A DNA stretch of 64,000 nt from Niallia alba (GTDB taxonomy: Bacteria; Bacillota; Bacilli; Bacillales; Cytobacillaceae): positions 4,752,001 to 4,816,000 of the forward strand of contig NZ_JABBPK010000001.1 in the NCBI RefSeq assembly GCF_012933555.1. The letters run 5' to 3'. Below are positions 47,063-56,313 of this stretch, piece by piece (within the stretch, counting starts at the first letter, position 1; each line of letters begins with the position of its first letter). The notes below the pieces were generated by a model that was not told where the DNA came from, did no database searches, and was given only the letters and a program-made list of their open reading frames with translations. The position numbers and the translations under genes were made by a program.

Positions 47063-48397
47063 ATGAATAAAAGTAGACTATTAGTAATGTGCAGCATTGT
47101 GCTTGCAATGTTGATCGCCTCTATTGATACGACTATTATGAATACAACCATGCCAATTATTGCAGAGGAACTTGGCGGAACGGCATTATACGCTTGGTCT
47201 TTTGCTGCTTATATGATAGCTAGCACCATACTGTCACCAATTGCCGGCAGACTTTCTGATCTTTTTGGTAGAAAGAAACTGTTTGCTTTCGGGATTATCG
47301 TCTTTTTAATCGGCTCACTCTTATGTGGAATTGCAGCGACTATGCCTCAATTAGTCATTTTCCGCGCACTACAGGGAATGGGAGCTGGATTCATGATGCC
47401 ATTTCCTGCTATCATTGCTGGAGACCTTTTTTCTATTGAAAAAAGAGGGAAGATCCAAGCATTATTTACTGGCATGTGGGCATTATCTGCCGTATTAGCT
47501 CCCACACTTGGTTCTCTTTTTGTAGAGTTTTTGAGTTGGAGATGGATTTTTTACATTAATTTTCCAGTATGTATCATTGCACTATTAACTTTGATTCCAT
47601 ATAAAGAAGTTTATCAACCTAAAAAGGCACAAGTAGATTATATTGGTGCTGTCCTGTTTGGAGTCGGCATAACTTGTGTATTACTAGTTACCGTGTTAGA
47701 AAGTTATCTGTTTATTTTTGCTATAGTCGGTATCCTTCTATTAATCACATTTTATTTCTTTGAGAAAAGACAATCTTCTCCTATTGTTCCATTATCCATT
47801 TTTAAGAATAAAACAATTACTTGGATTTTCCTTAATGGATTTGTTGGAACATTGGCCTTATTTGGAACATCAAGCTATATTCCATTATTCCTGCAAAACC
47901 AAGCTGGCCTTTCTGTCCTATGGAGTGGTGTTTCTCTCCTTGGTATGTCTGTTGGATGGATGGCCATGTCGGTTCCAGCTGGTAAATGGATATTAAAATA
48001 TGGCTATCGCATTCTATTAATAATTGGAAATACATTACTATTACTGTCAGGAATTTTATTAGTATTATTAAATGAATCAAACGGCTTCTGGTACGTCTTT
48101 ATCCTCATGATTGTTCAAGGATTAGCATTTGGACTACTAAGTACTGTTGGTGTTATTGGCGCTCAAGCATTAGTAGGAAATCACGAAAAAGGGATCTCTA
48201 CTTCTTTCTTTATGTTCTGCCGAAATATGGGAACAGCAATCGGTGTAACCATTATGGGATCTTTGCTAAATAGTGGTACTACCTTTATGGATGGTATTCA
48301 CCATCTCTTCTTATTCGGATTTATTGTAAGTATTTTTGCATTTTTATCAGCCTTCTTTATCCGCAACGAAGGAACTTTAATAGAAAAAAGAGCATAG
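47063..48397 (+). CDS. MFS drug:H+ antiporter
   Basis: 444 residues, twelve to fourteen membrane segments. Motif A variant GRLSDLFGRKKLFAFG lies between helices 2 and 3, motif D1-like IASIDTTIMNTTMPIIAEEL in helix 1, and GMGAGFMMPFPAIIAGD follows. This pattern is that of the DHA2/EmrB-QacA family of multidrug exporters. GGAGG precedes the ATG. The actual substrate cannot be read from the sequence. Confidence 0.88.
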   Translation: MNKSRLLVMCSIVLAMLIASIDTTIMNTTMPIIAEELGGTALYAWSFAAYMIASTILSPIAGRLSDLFGRKKLFAFGIIVFLIGSLLCGIAATMPQLVIFRALQGMGAGFMMPFPAIIAGDLFSIEKRGKIQALFTGMWALSAVLAPTLGSLFVEFLSWRWIFYINFPVCIIALLTLIPYKEVYQPKKAQVDYIGAVLFGVGITCVLLVTVLESYLFIFAIVGILLLITFYFFEKRQSSPIVPLSIFKNKTITWIFLNGFVGTLALFGTSSYIPLFLQNQAGLSVLWSGVSLLGMSVGWMAMSVPAGKWILKYGYRILLIIGNTLLLLSGILLVLLNESNGFWYVFILMIVQGLAFGLLSTVGVIGAQALVGNHEKGISTSFFMFCRNMGTAIGVTIMGSLLNSGTTFMDGIHHLFLFGFIVSIFAFLSAFFIRNEGTLIEKRA

Positions 48398-48425
48398 AAA
48401 ATTTAATCGTATATGTATCAAAAAT

Positions 48426-48451
48426 AGTCGGCCAAGTTGCCGGCTTTTTTT
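48426..48451 (+). terminator. Terminator after the MFS gene
   Basis: AGTCGGC-CAAGTT-GCCGGCTTTTTTT, a short GC-rich stem with a T run. Confidence 0.88.
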
Positions 48452-48522
48452 CAACCCTCTTTATCCGCTAATTTCCCTTTTTTCTAAACTATAAAAAAAT
48501 CTACTATCCTTGTATTTCTTTT

Positions 48523-48552
48523 GTATAAACAAACATATTTCTGGAAAAGATG
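48523..48552 (+). promoter_or_regulatory. Sigma-F-type promoter for rsfA
   Basis: GTATA (48523-48527), exactly 15 bases, then GGAAAAGATG (48543-48552) fits the forespore sigma-F consensus GYATA-N15-GGNNANAHTR with one mismatch. It lies about 50 bp before the rsfA ATG. rsfA of B. subtilis is sigma-F dependent. Confidence 0.65.
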
Positions 48553-48601
48553 GAACTAGAAATATTTATTTATCGTGATTAAGTTGGGAGTTGAGTTAAG
48601 A

Positions 48602-49405
48602 ATGAAGGTTAGACAAGATGCATGGTCTGAAGAAAACGATTTATTATTAGCAGAAACAGTTTTAAGACATGTCAGAGAAGGAAGTACACAGTTAAACGCA
48701 TTTGAAGAAGTTGGGGATAAATTAAATAGAACTTCAGCTGCGTGTGGATTCCGCTGGAACGCAGTCGTTCGTCATCAATATGAGAAGGCGCTGCAGCTTG
48801 CGAAGAAACAGCGAAAACAACGACAACGGATGCTAGGAAAAGATCAAGGTGGTAAAAAGAAACTATTATACTCACCACCAGTACCAACAGTGGACGATCT
48901 CGAGGCTCTTACTGCTTCCACTAGTTTAGAACTTGGTTCAATGGAGTTGGAGACATTCGATTCACTAGAAACATTAGATACACATGTTACTAGTCCAGAA
49001 GAAGATGAGCTTGCAAACTATCAAACAGAAGAACCACAAACGAACATTGAAGTAGAGAAAACTCCTGTTTACTCAGGAGTGAGCTACAATCAAGCTAGCA
49101 CACTTAATTTTGATGCCGTTCTCTCTTACTTACAAAATTTCCGAAGTGCTCCAATACAGCTGGAAATCTTAAAAAGTGAGAATGAAAGATTAAAAAGAGA
49201 AATGGCCACGATCAAAAGTCGCAACAAAGAGTTAGAAGAAAAGCTACATCAAATCGAAAACAACTCAGAAATGATGCAAGAAGATTACGAAACACTCATG
49301 AAAATCATGAACAGAGCCCGTAAACTTGTGGTACTAGAAGAAGATGAGCGCCCAACCAAGTTTAAAATGGACCGAAACGGAAACCTCGAAAAAGTCGCAG
49401 AGTAA
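48602..49405 (+). CDS. rsfA: Prespore-specific regulator RsfA
   Basis: 267 residues from the ATG at 48602 (nine further upstream codons are open but homologues start here with MKVRQDAW). The N-terminal Myb/SANT-like domain (about 1-70: WSEENDLLLAETVLRHVREG, TSAACGFRWNAVVR) binds DNA; a C-terminal coiled coil (about 185-245) probably mediates dimers. RsfA tunes a subset of sigma-F genes in the forespore. Confidence 0.93.
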   Translation: MKVRQDAWSEENDLLLAETVLRHVREGSTQLNAFEEVGDKLNRTSAACGFRWNAVVRHQYEKALQLAKKQRKQRQRMLGKDQGGKKKLLYSPPVPTVDDLEALTASTSLELGSMELETFDSLETLDTHVTSPEEDELANYQTEEPQTNIEVEKTPVYSGVSYNQASTLNFDAVLSYLQNFRSAPIQLEILKSENERLKREMATIKSRNKELEEKLHQIENNSEMMQEDYETLMKIMNRARKLVVLEEDERPTKFKMDRNGNLEKVAE

Positions 49406-49408
49406 TTA

Positions 49409-49567
49409 AAAAGCGGAAAGGGACCGTTCAGCGGCGTGTGGGGTGGAGCAGCATTTCCTGAGATAAAGGAAACACAGAGAGCGATAGCGATCTGATGTTG
49501 ACTTATCGTAGGGAGAAGTTTGCTAGCTAGATTGATTTTAAAAAGCGGAAAGACCGTTTAGCGGCTT
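49409..49567. repeat. Direct repeat pair AAAAAGCGGAAAG...ACCGTT.AGCGGC
   Basis: AAAAAGCGGAAAGGGACCGT and TCAGCGGC at about 49409-49436, and AAAAAGCGGAAAGACCGTTT then AGCGGC at about 49540-49566, separated by about 100 bp of G-rich sequence. Similar GCGGAAAG units are common as intergenic repeats in bacilli. No gene is present. Confidence 0.5.
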
Positions 49568-49629
49568 ATAAAACGCATAACAAAAAAGAGAGAAGTTTTT
49601 GGAGTTGGCAACCATTCTCGATTATAAAT

Positions 49630-49678
49630 AGAGGATAAGGAAAGGGATTCAAAAAATCACCTTCCTTATCCTCTTTTT
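49630..49678. terminator. Terminator between rsfA and lipL
   Basis: AGAGGATAAGGAA and TTCCTTATCCTCT flank GATT...AATC; followed by TTTTT on the plus strand and A-rich on the other side. It serves convergent genes. Confidence 0.88.
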
Positions 49679-49682
49679 GATT

Positions 49683-50528
49683 TTAACGAAATGCCTGCAT
49701 AATTTTCTCGTTTCGATCAACGACACGATCATAATAAGACTCGAACAGTGGTAGCTCTTCCCCTTGTAATTGATCTGCAAATAAAAACTCTGCGTGATCT
49801 TTTAAAGCAAGAAGCAACTTTGTCATCACTTGATCAACTGTTAGTGGAACGTCTAATAGTTCAGCTAAAGAAGCCATTACTTCCGGTTTTATTTCTGGAT
49901 AAGCAAATTTAGTTGTCTCTCCTTGCAGTCCTGCAGCATAAAATTGCTTGATAATTTCCGCTCTTTGCTTTCCACTGCCATTTATGCAAAGATAAATTTG
50001 AACCGCAACCCCACTTCTTAAGCGTCTTTGAGAAATGCCTGCAAATTTTTTCCCATCAATACTTAAGTCATAGCTGCCTGGACAATACGATCCGACAATT
50101 TCCTTTGCTTCTATCGTTTTCCCATATTCTTTAAACATATAGTTAATTAATTCCCACATCGTCTCATAACCACTATTAATATCTATTCCTCTTTCCTGTT
50201 CTGGCAGGATAAGCGAAATATTTAACACATCTTTATCCAACACAACAGCAAGTCCACCAGAATTACGGACAATGTATTGGTATCCCTGCTCCTTTAAAAA
50301 AGCCAATGCATCTTTCAGATGAGGTAATCTCGTATCTTGAATTCCTAATACAATCGTCCGATCATGTACCCATGTTCGTGCCGTAGCAGGTACCATGCCA
50401 CTTCCAACAGAGGAACATAAAGTATCATCCATGCCGAAAGAGTGTAGCGCTGATACATGTAAACCTGTTGTTGACTGATCAATGATTCTCCATTTATCTT
50501 GTTTTAACAAACTAGTATTGCCGACCAT
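49683..50528 (-). CDS. lipL: Octanoyl-[GcvH]:protein N-octanoyltransferase
   Basis: Moves octanoyl groups from GcvH to the E2 subunits of lipoate-dependent dehydrogenases. 281 residues of the biotin/lipoate ligase fold: RNSGGLAVVLDKDVLNISLI, then the catalytic Cys in EIVGSYCPGSYDLSIDGKKF, AGISQRR. The Cys in place of a simple ligase core marks LipL rather than LplA or LipM. I start it at the ATG at 50528 (AAAGGAG seven bases upstream). It lies near pta and hemQ as ywfL does. Confidence 0.93.
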   Translation of the reverse strand: MVGNTSLLKQDKWRIIDQSTTGLHVSALHSFGMDDTLCSSVGSGMVPATARTWVHDRTIVLGIQDTRLPHLKDALAFLKEQGYQYIVRNSGGLAVVLDKDVLNISLILPEQERGIDINSGYETMWELINYMFKEYGKTIEAKEIVGSYCPGSYDLSIDGKKFAGISQRRLRSGVAVQIYLCINGSGKQRAEIIKQFYAAGLQGETTKFAYPEIKPEVMASLAELLDVPLTVDQVMTKLLLALKDHAEFLFADQLQGEELPLFESYYDRVVDRNEKIMQAFR

Positions 50529-50796
50529 CACTTAGCTCCTTTTGTTTTAACAACCATCTATCCTATTTTTAAAAGATATAGTTTTCTTTATTCATTCACA
50601 ATGATTTATTATAACGAAAAAAGAGCTTTTTCTAAAGCTAAGCAGTTCAATTAATATGGGGAAATGAAAATTACATTGGAATTCACACCATATAACACAT
50701 ACTATTTAACACATTCAATAGCTCAGACTCTGAGCTTTACATTTTCACGATGCTACTTTCGTTGAAGCCCATCTTAGATAAAGAAAACTAGTTATA

Positions 50797-50919
50797 TTAC
50801 TTTTCCCATTCATGTTCTAAAACACTATATAGTAAAGAGTCACGCCAACCATCTTTAATTAACAAATCTTCACGAATTCCACCTTCTAAATACATCCCAA
50901 CTTTTTCCAAAACCTTTGA
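50797..50919 (-). pseudogene. C-terminal remnant of a RimJ/RimL-type GNAT acetyltransferase
   Basis: Forty codons encode SSKVLEKVGMYLEGGIREDL and then LIKDGWRDSLLYSVLEHEWE before TAA, the standard end of a RimJ/RimL-family acetyltransferase. An in-frame stop lies just upstream and no other part of the gene is in the window, so it is a relic. The rest of 50529-50796 shows nothing recognisable. Confidence 0.75.
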
Positions 50920-50937
50920 TGAACCTCAATCTCTCAT

Positions 50938-51048
50938 TCTTTCTTAAAATGAATAAAACCCCAAACAATTATACGAATTTTTCTTAGCATGTACGTATAA
51001 TCGTTCGGGGTTATTTGGTTGAAAATACTTATGTCCAAGCTTCTTTAA
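50938..51048. repeat. Partial nested-palindrome repeat, inverted relative to 30998
   Basis: AACAATTATACGAATTTTTC then TTAGCATGTACGTATAATCG forms a hairpin, continuing to GGTTGAAAATACTTATGTCC. Apart from a few bases this is the reverse complement of 31007-31105. It ends 7 bp before the pta stop and probably acts as the pta terminator. Confidence 0.75.
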
Positions 51049-51054
51049 AAATAA

Positions 51055-52032
51055 TTATTTTGCTAAGCTTTGTCCTGCAGTAATTAATGCTAATTTATAA
51101 ACATCTTCTTCGTTACATCCACGAGAAAGGTCGTTTACTGGAGCATTTAAGCCTTGAAGGATTGGTCCGACTGCTTCAAAGTTACCTAATCTTTGTGCAA
51201 TTTTATAACCGATATTACCAGCCTCTAGACTTGGGAATACAAATACATTTGCATCTCCTTGAATTGGAGAATCTGGAGCTTTTTGTTTCGCTACAGATGG
51301 AACAAATGCAGCATCAAATTGGAATTCACCATCAATTACTAATAATGGGTCTCTTAGTTTTGCTTCAGCTAATGCACCTTCTACTTTTTCTGTTTCTGGT
51401 GATTTTGCAGAACCTTTAGTTGAGAAGCTTAACATTGCAACGCGTGGGTCAATGTCAAACATTCTTGCTGTTTTCGCACTTTCCACAGCAATTTCTGCCA
51501 AATCTTGGCTGTCTGGAGTAATATTGATTGCACAGTCTGCAAATACATATTTTTCATCTTCACGAACCATGATGAATACACCAGAAGTCTTCTTAACACC
51601 TTGTTTTGTTTTAATAATTTGTAAAGCCGGACGAACAGTGTCAGCTGTTGAATGAATCGCACCACTTACTAGACCATCTGCTTGGTTAGCATAAACAAGC
51701 ATTGTTCCAAAATAGTTTTCATCTAAAAGGATTTTACGTGCATCTTCTTCTGTTACTTTTCCTTTACGTCTTTCAACAAAAGAAGCAACTAATGCATCAA
51801 ATTGAGCATATTTCTTTGGATCATAAATTTCTGCATTTTCTAAAGAAACACCTAGATTTTTTGCTTTTGCTTGAACTTCTTCTATGTCCCCAATTAAAAC
51901 AGGAATTAACACTTTATCTTCTGCTAAACGACCAGCAGCTTTTAAAATTCTCTCATCTAATGCTTCTGGGAAAACGATCTTTACGTTTTGGCCAGTTACT
52001 TTTTCTTTTAAACCTGTAAATAAATCACTCAT
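51055..52032 (-). CDS. pta: Phosphate acetyltransferase
   Basis: Interconverts acetyl-CoA and acetyl phosphate in overflow metabolism. 325 residues, the short single-domain form usual in bacilli: KIVFPEALDERILKAAGRL, the GAIHSTADTVRPALQIIKT active-site region, ADCAINITPDSQDLAEIA, and PVNDLSRGC near the end. GGAGG precedes the ATG. Position by hemQ matches B. subtilis. Confidence 0.97.
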   Translation of the reverse strand: MSDLFTGLKEKVTGQNVKIVFPEALDERILKAAGRLAEDKVLIPVLIGDIEEVQAKAKNLGVSLENAEIYDPKKYAQFDALVASFVERRKGKVTEEDARKILLDENYFGTMLVYANQADGLVSGAIHSTADTVRPALQIIKTKQGVKKTSGVFIMVREDEKYVFADCAINITPDSQDLAEIAVESAKTARMFDIDPRVAMLSFSTKGSAKSPETEKVEGALAEAKLRDPLLVIDGEFQFDAAFVPSVAKQKAPDSPIQGDANVFVFPSLEAGNIGYKIAQRLGNFEAVGPILQGLNAPVNDLSRGCNEEDVYKLALITAGQSLAK

Positions 52033-52344
52033 TAATTTTCTTCCTCCTTTTTATGTACACTTAATAGGATACTCTACCATGATAAAATTTCAAGGAATAT
52101 TCCTTACTTTCTTCTATTTTTATCCCATATAAAGCATGATACGTTCATCTACTAATGCAAAGAAGATGAAGATGAAATATTGATGGAAGTTCTGTTATAA
52201 ATCTGATAATTCCCTATATGTAACTTCATTATACTTTTTTAGACGAACTGAAACTTCCTTTTTCTAGAAGTCACAATTTGTTCACAATTATCTCAAGGGT
52301 TATTCCACTAATATATGGAGAAACTATGATATAGTTAAAATCGT

Positions 52345-52502
52345 ATAAAGTGAAACTTCCATCAGTGGGGGTTTTCCTTCATCCCCCACTGATGGTTAGT
52401 TGAACCAATCGGACCTTTACGGACAGTTGATCTCCCACCTATCTTCCTCGTATTCCCATAAGCTTGAGGGGGAGTCTTACTGTCCGTTAAGAGTGGGATA
52501 AA
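52345..52502 (+). repeat. ATAAA-flanked ~158-bp repeat, copy D (bcr1-like)
   Basis: Perhaps the best-preserved copy: ATAAAGTGAAACTTCCATCA, GTGGGGG/CCCCCAC hairpin, TTAGTTGAACCAATCGGACC, GTCCGTTAAGAGTGGGATAAA. It ends 28 bp before the hemQ start codon, so it lies in the hemQ 5' region and may supply or alter the leader. The rest of the 498-bp pta-hemQ gap shows only AT-rich sequence. Confidence 0.85.
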
Positions 52503-52530
52503 TGTTATTAAATAAGGAGTGAATATATAA

Positions 52531-53283
52531 ATGAGTGAAGCAGCAAAAACATTAGATGGTTGGTATTGCCTGCATGATTTCCGAACAGTAGATTGGACTA
52601 CATGGAAAATGTTACCTAACGATGAAAGACAAGAGGCAATCAATGAATTTCTAGGTTTATTGGAAAAATGGAATGTTGTTCAAGAAAACAATAGCGGCAG
52701 CCATGCCCTATATACAATTGTTGGACAAAAAGCGGACTTCATGATGATGATTCTCCGTCCAACTATGGAAGAATTACAACAACTAGAAACAGAATTCAAC
52801 AAAACAAAATTAGCTGAGTTTACTATTCCAGCTCATTCCTATGTTTCTGTTGTAGAATTAAGTAATTATCTTCCTTCTGATTCAGATCAAGATCCATATG
52901 AAAATCCATATGTAAAATCTAGATTATACCCAATCCTTCCAGAATCCAGTTATGTGTGCTTCTATCCAATGGATAAACGCCGCCAAGGAGAAGACAACTG
53001 GTATATGCTTCCTATGGAAGACCGCATAAACTTAATGCGTAGCCATGGCATGATTGGCCGCCAATACGCTGGAAAGGTAAAACAGATTATTACAGGATCT
53101 GTTGGTTTTGATGATTATGAATGGGGCGTAACCTTATTCTCAGATGATGTGCTCCAATTCAAAAAATTAGTATATGAAATGCGTTTTGATGAAGTAAGCG
53201 CACGCTATGGTGAATTTGGTTCTTTCTTTGTAGGCACCATTCTTAAACAAGAGGCAATCACTAACTTTTTACATGTAAACTAA
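52531..53283 (+). CDS. hemQ: Coproheme decarboxylase (HemQ)
   Basis: Last step of the coproporphyrin-dependent haem pathway of Gram-positives, converting coproheme to haem b with peroxide. 250 residues of the chlorite dismutase-like fold: [15 protein letters not shown], the [19 protein letters not shown] segment with the radical Tyr, [14 protein letters not shown] with the proximal His, and [13 protein letters not shown]. The active-site Gln/Arg of true chlorite dismutases is absent, as expected. GGAGTG precedes the ATG. Confidence 0.96.
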   Translation: MSEAAKTLDGWYCLHDFRTVDWTTWKMLPNDERQEAINEFLGLLEKWNVVQENNSGSHALYTIVGQKADFMMMILRPTMEELQQLETEFNKTKLAEFTIPAHSYVSVVELSNYLPSDSDQDPYENPYVKSRLYPILPESSYVCFYPMDKRRQGEDNWYMLPMEDRINLMRSHGMIGRQYAGKVKQIITGSVGFDDYEWGVTLFSDDVLQFKKLVYEMRFDEVSARYGEFGSFFVGTILKQEAITNFLHVN

Positions 53284-53290
53284 ATGGAAG

Positions 53291-53333
53291 GAGAGAATTC
53301 TCTAGTAGAGATTACTGGAGAATTCTCTTTTTT
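53291..53333 (+). terminator. Terminator after hemQ
   Basis: GAGAGAATTCTC and GAGAATTCTCTTTTTTT flank a loop of about 15 bases. Confidence 0.85.
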
Positions 53334-53408
53334 TCTATTCTCTTAAAGATTAACTGCTTCTTCTCTAAATAAATCCAGTTGATTTCGATATAAATTCTTA
53401 ACTCCTTG

Positions 53409-53437
53409 TCATAACTTTTTCTTTTTCCTCATAGGAT
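53409..53437 (+). promoter_or_regulatory. Possible sigma-E promoter for gerQ
   Basis: TCATAAC, 14 bases and CATAGGAT partly fit the mother-cell sigma-E pattern (ATA-rich -35, CATACAAT-type -10). It lies about 130 bp before gerQ, which is sigma-E controlled in B. subtilis. The match is moderate. Confidence 0.35.
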
Positions 53438-53569
53438 GAAATAGTGAGCGATGACCTAAGAAGGAATCAACATTCACCGTCTACTTCTTATCTGTAAATT
53501 TTATGGTCAACTTCTGAATGATGGAAGTATGTATGGGAAGATTGAATAGAAGACTATGGAGGGATGAAA

Positions 53570-54043
53570 ATGAGTCAATCAAATTATGGAAACTACGGTT
53601 ATCCACAAGGATACGGGACTTACCCCGGGCAAATTCCTACCTATGGAAATCAGCAAGTGTATCAGCCACAAACACCAATACAACAAGGGGTCCCTACTCC
53701 TACACCTACACCAGCGCCTACACCAAGCCCAACACCTACTACACTGCCAGGACAGCTGCCACTTGAAGCATCATATATCGAGAATATTTTACGTCTTAAC
53801 AAAGGAAAAATCGCAACCGTATATGCAACATTTGAAAACAATAGAGAATGGAATGCTAAAATCTTTAAAGGCATTGTTGAAGCAGCAGGGCGTGACCATC
53901 TTATTTTAAGCGACCCGCAAACTGGAATTCGTTATTTACTGCCTATGCTATATATCGATTATGTTACTTTTGATGAAGAGATTGAGTATGAGTATCCGTA
54001 TGGCGTTGCAGCACCAAACTTGACTACATATCCACCTAGATAA
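53570..54043 (+). CDS. gerQ: Spore coat protein GerQ
   Basis: Coat protein crosslinked by transglutaminase and needed to localise the cortex-lytic enzyme CwlJ. 157 residues: an N-terminal Tyr/Gly/Gln-rich part (1-40), a Pro-Thr repeat (PTPTPTPAPTPSPTPTT), and the conserved C-terminal domain (LPLEASYIENILRLNKGKI, then DHLILSDPQTGIRYLLPMLY). Start at 53570: GGAGG is 8 bases upstream of this ATG, while the ATG two codons earlier is too close to it. Confidence 0.93.
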   Translation: MSQSNYGNYGYPQGYGTYPGQIPTYGNQQVYQPQTPIQQGVPTPTPTPAPTPSPTPTTLPGQLPLEASYIENILRLNKGKIATVYATFENNREWNAKIFKGIVEAAGRDHLILSDPQTGIRYLLPMLYIDYVTFDEEIEYEYPYGVAAPNLTTYPPR

Positions 54044-54144
54044 CAAAGAGAAATTCCGTGCATCACTTATATAGTGGTGTACTTTTTTATGCTTTGATTT
54101 AGAGGCACAAAAAGGGACTTCAAAAAGTCCCCCCTTATATTAAG

Positions 54145-55351
54145 TTATGACGTTTTATCTTTCACCAAAAAATAGGCAGTTATCCATGCGGTAATAGGGA
54201 TTACAAGTGTAACACCTGTTCCTGCACTAAGAATCGTAATCATTTCTGCCCCAAATATTTTTGAATTTACAATTTCCCCTAACGTATAGGACAAATCTTT
54301 AAACCAAATCAGTAGTGCGAGGTAACCACCAAAGAAAGCAAAAAATAACGTATTCGTACTTGTACCAAGAATATCTTTTCCAATACTTAATCCAGCTTTG
54401 TACAATTCTTTTCTACTAATAGATGGATTGTGATAATAATATCTTTTCCAATTTCCCTTCCTGACTTTATTAATGCTTTAACAGATATATTATTATTCTT
54501 TTCATACAATCCAAATATCGAAGAAGACATGGTAATGGCGACGTCCATAACAGCGCCGAGGGATCCGAGAAATAGTCCTGCCAAAAAGACCAATTTATAA
54601 GGACGCGTAATAAATTGTAACTCCTCATAGCGAAGTCCTTTTTCCGAAGTTAACCATAAAACAAAGTAAGTCATAAATAGAGAAATAAAAGTACCTAGTA
54701 AGGTGCTATAATCGCAGCATACGTTTTTTCGTTTCGCCCGCTCACTAGTATAAGGGAAATAATCGTAAAGATAATCACGCTTATACTGCAAATTAACAGC
54801 AGACTCTTTTCGGACGTATTTATATAAACATCCAATGCAACGGATAAGATGACGGCATTAATAATCAAGCTAATAAGAGAATACAAGCCCTGTTTTTTAC
54901 CAACAAATAGCAAGGCAAAAATAAAAACCCACGCAATCATCAACAAATATGTATCTCTTTTAACATCTTGTACACTTCCTTTGAGATAGCCATTCTCTCC
55001 TAACTTAGAATCAATATGAACAAATAATTCATTTCCGACATAGAATTCATCATTATTGGCTTTAGAAGAAGAATATTCATTCATTAGATAAATTTGTTTC
55101 CCTTTTTCCTTCCCATTTTTCACTACCCCAATAATTTGCTGAATAAAAATATAATCCTTATTATTAAATTGATCCTTTACTTCCGTTTTATCTATTAGTT
55201 CCGTTTTTACGACTTCTGCTATTGGCTTTTCATAGAAGGAGTAATTGTTACGCACAAACACAATAGACCCTATAAATGAAAGTAAAACGACAATAAAAAA
55301 GAGTTTCTTTTTCTTGTTCATTTTATGAAATTTGCTAAATATAACTTTCAA
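54145..55351 (-). pseudogene. YibE/F family membrane protein, frameshifted
   Basis: Three overlapping reading frames carry successive parts of one YibE/F-like membrane protein. The first (55351 to about 54700) has a TTG start behind AGGAGG, an N-terminal helix, an extracytoplasmic part (YIFIQQIIGVVKNGKEKGKQ) and two or three helices ending SGRNEKTYAAIIA. The second resumes after a probable one-base loss with TLLGTFISLFMTYFVLWL and GSLGAVMDVAITMSSSIFGL. The third resumes near 54420 with KELYKAGLSIGKDILGTSTN and two more helices. Intact homologues are about 350-400 residues in one frame. Inactivation is likely unless the breaks are sequencing errors. Confidence 0.75.
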
Positions 55352-55398
55352 AAGTAACCTCCTACTACAAAGTACTTTTTCTTTTGGAAAAGTAAGAA

Positions 55399-55443
55399 AA
55401 AAGGATAGGTAAGAATATCAATCCTTTGCTTACCTATCCTTTT
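55399..55443 (-). terminator. Terminator after ywdK
   Basis: AAAGGATAGGTAAG and CTTACCTATCCTTT enclose a 16-base loop; it sits about 12 bp past the ywdK stop on the minus strand. Confidence 0.82.
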
Positions 55444-55454
55444 ATACGATCCAA

Positions 55455-55826
55455 TTACATCCATTTCCAAGCAGCGATAATAATTAATAACCACGCTGTC
55501 AAAAATGCTACTCCACCTATTGGTGTAATAGCTCCTAGTATTTTGATTTGGGTAACGGCCAATATGTATAAACTTCCTGCAAATAGGATAATTCCAATTA
55601 ACATTAGCCATCCTGCCCAATTCAACAAACTGCTTTCTGGAAATTTCCCTAAGAGTAAACCGATTAGAATTAATCCCGTACTATGGAACATTTGATAAGT
55701 AACACCTGTTTTCCACGTTTCAAGATATTTTTCTGGTATTTTCCCTTCTAACCCATGGGCACCGAATGCTCCTAAACCTACAGATAATAGAGCATTAATT
55801 GCTCCGATAATGATAAAAGCTTTCAT
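55455..55826 (-). CDS. ywdK: DUF423 membrane protein YwdK
   Basis: 123 residues with four membrane segments. DUF423 hallmarks: GAINALLSVGLGAFGAHGL at the start, TGVTYQMFHSTGLILIGLLL, FAGSLYILAVT and GAITPIGGVAFLTAWL. Conserved, function unknown. AAGGAG precedes the ATG. Confidence 0.93.
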   Translation of the reverse strand: MKAFIIIGAINALLSVGLGAFGAHGLEGKIPEKYLETWKTGVTYQMFHSTGLILIGLLLGKFPESSLLNWAGWLMLIGIILFAGSLYILAVTQIKILGAITPIGGVAFLTAWLLIIIAAWKWM

Positions 55827-56021
55827 TTTTATCTCCTTCTTTTTAACTTTTTATATAAATGGATCTATGTATGAAGTGTTGATTGTTGCACCTTATTCGT
55901 GCTTTCTGCAGATAGACTCTTCCTATAACTAAGCACTACTAAATTAACGATCCGTTGCACTCCTGCAGGTTCTCAGACTTTCCCACATTTTCCGTAGAGT
56001 CAAGCAGACTTCTCTTCAAAC

Positions 56022-56312
56022 CTAAAAATCAAATAAGGAATCGCCATTTCCTTCTTCCATTTTTATTTTATTTGTTTGTGTCTGTATGGTTTGTTTTGGA
56101 ATGGTTAATGGCGCTTGAACAGCTTGGAAGGTTGGTTGCTGAACGGGTTGCTGATAGGTTACGCCTTGTATTCCTTCCTGTTCTAAAACCAACTCACATA
56201 AGGATTTAATCGCGTAGACTCTTTCTCTTATTCTTGCATCGGAATTGCTTGTTTTAGCTTCTGCTAACTGATCTTCTATCTTAGCTAATAATTGTTGTAT
56301 AGAGATATTCAT
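56022..56312 (-). CDS. ywdI: DUF5327 family protein YwdI
   Basis: 96 residues. The N-terminal helical half (ISIQQLLAKIEDQLAEAK, RERVYAIKSLCELVL) is conserved in YwdI. A Gln/Pro-rich linker (QQPVQQPTFQAVQ) and an acidic end GNGDSLFDF follow. Function unknown. AGGAGGG precedes the ATG, which lies next to the stop of a truncated ORF. Confidence 0.8.
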   Translation of the reverse strand: MNISIQQLLAKIEDQLAEAKTSNSDARIRERVYAIKSLCELVLEQEGIQGVTYQQPVQQPTFQAVQAPLTIPKQTIQTQTNKIKMEEGNGDSLFDF

Positions 56313-56313
56313 T

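Noticed and set aside
53518-53909. Two plus-strand ORFs overlapping the start of gerQ
   Set aside because: They are alternate frames of the Pro-Thr repeat of gerQ.
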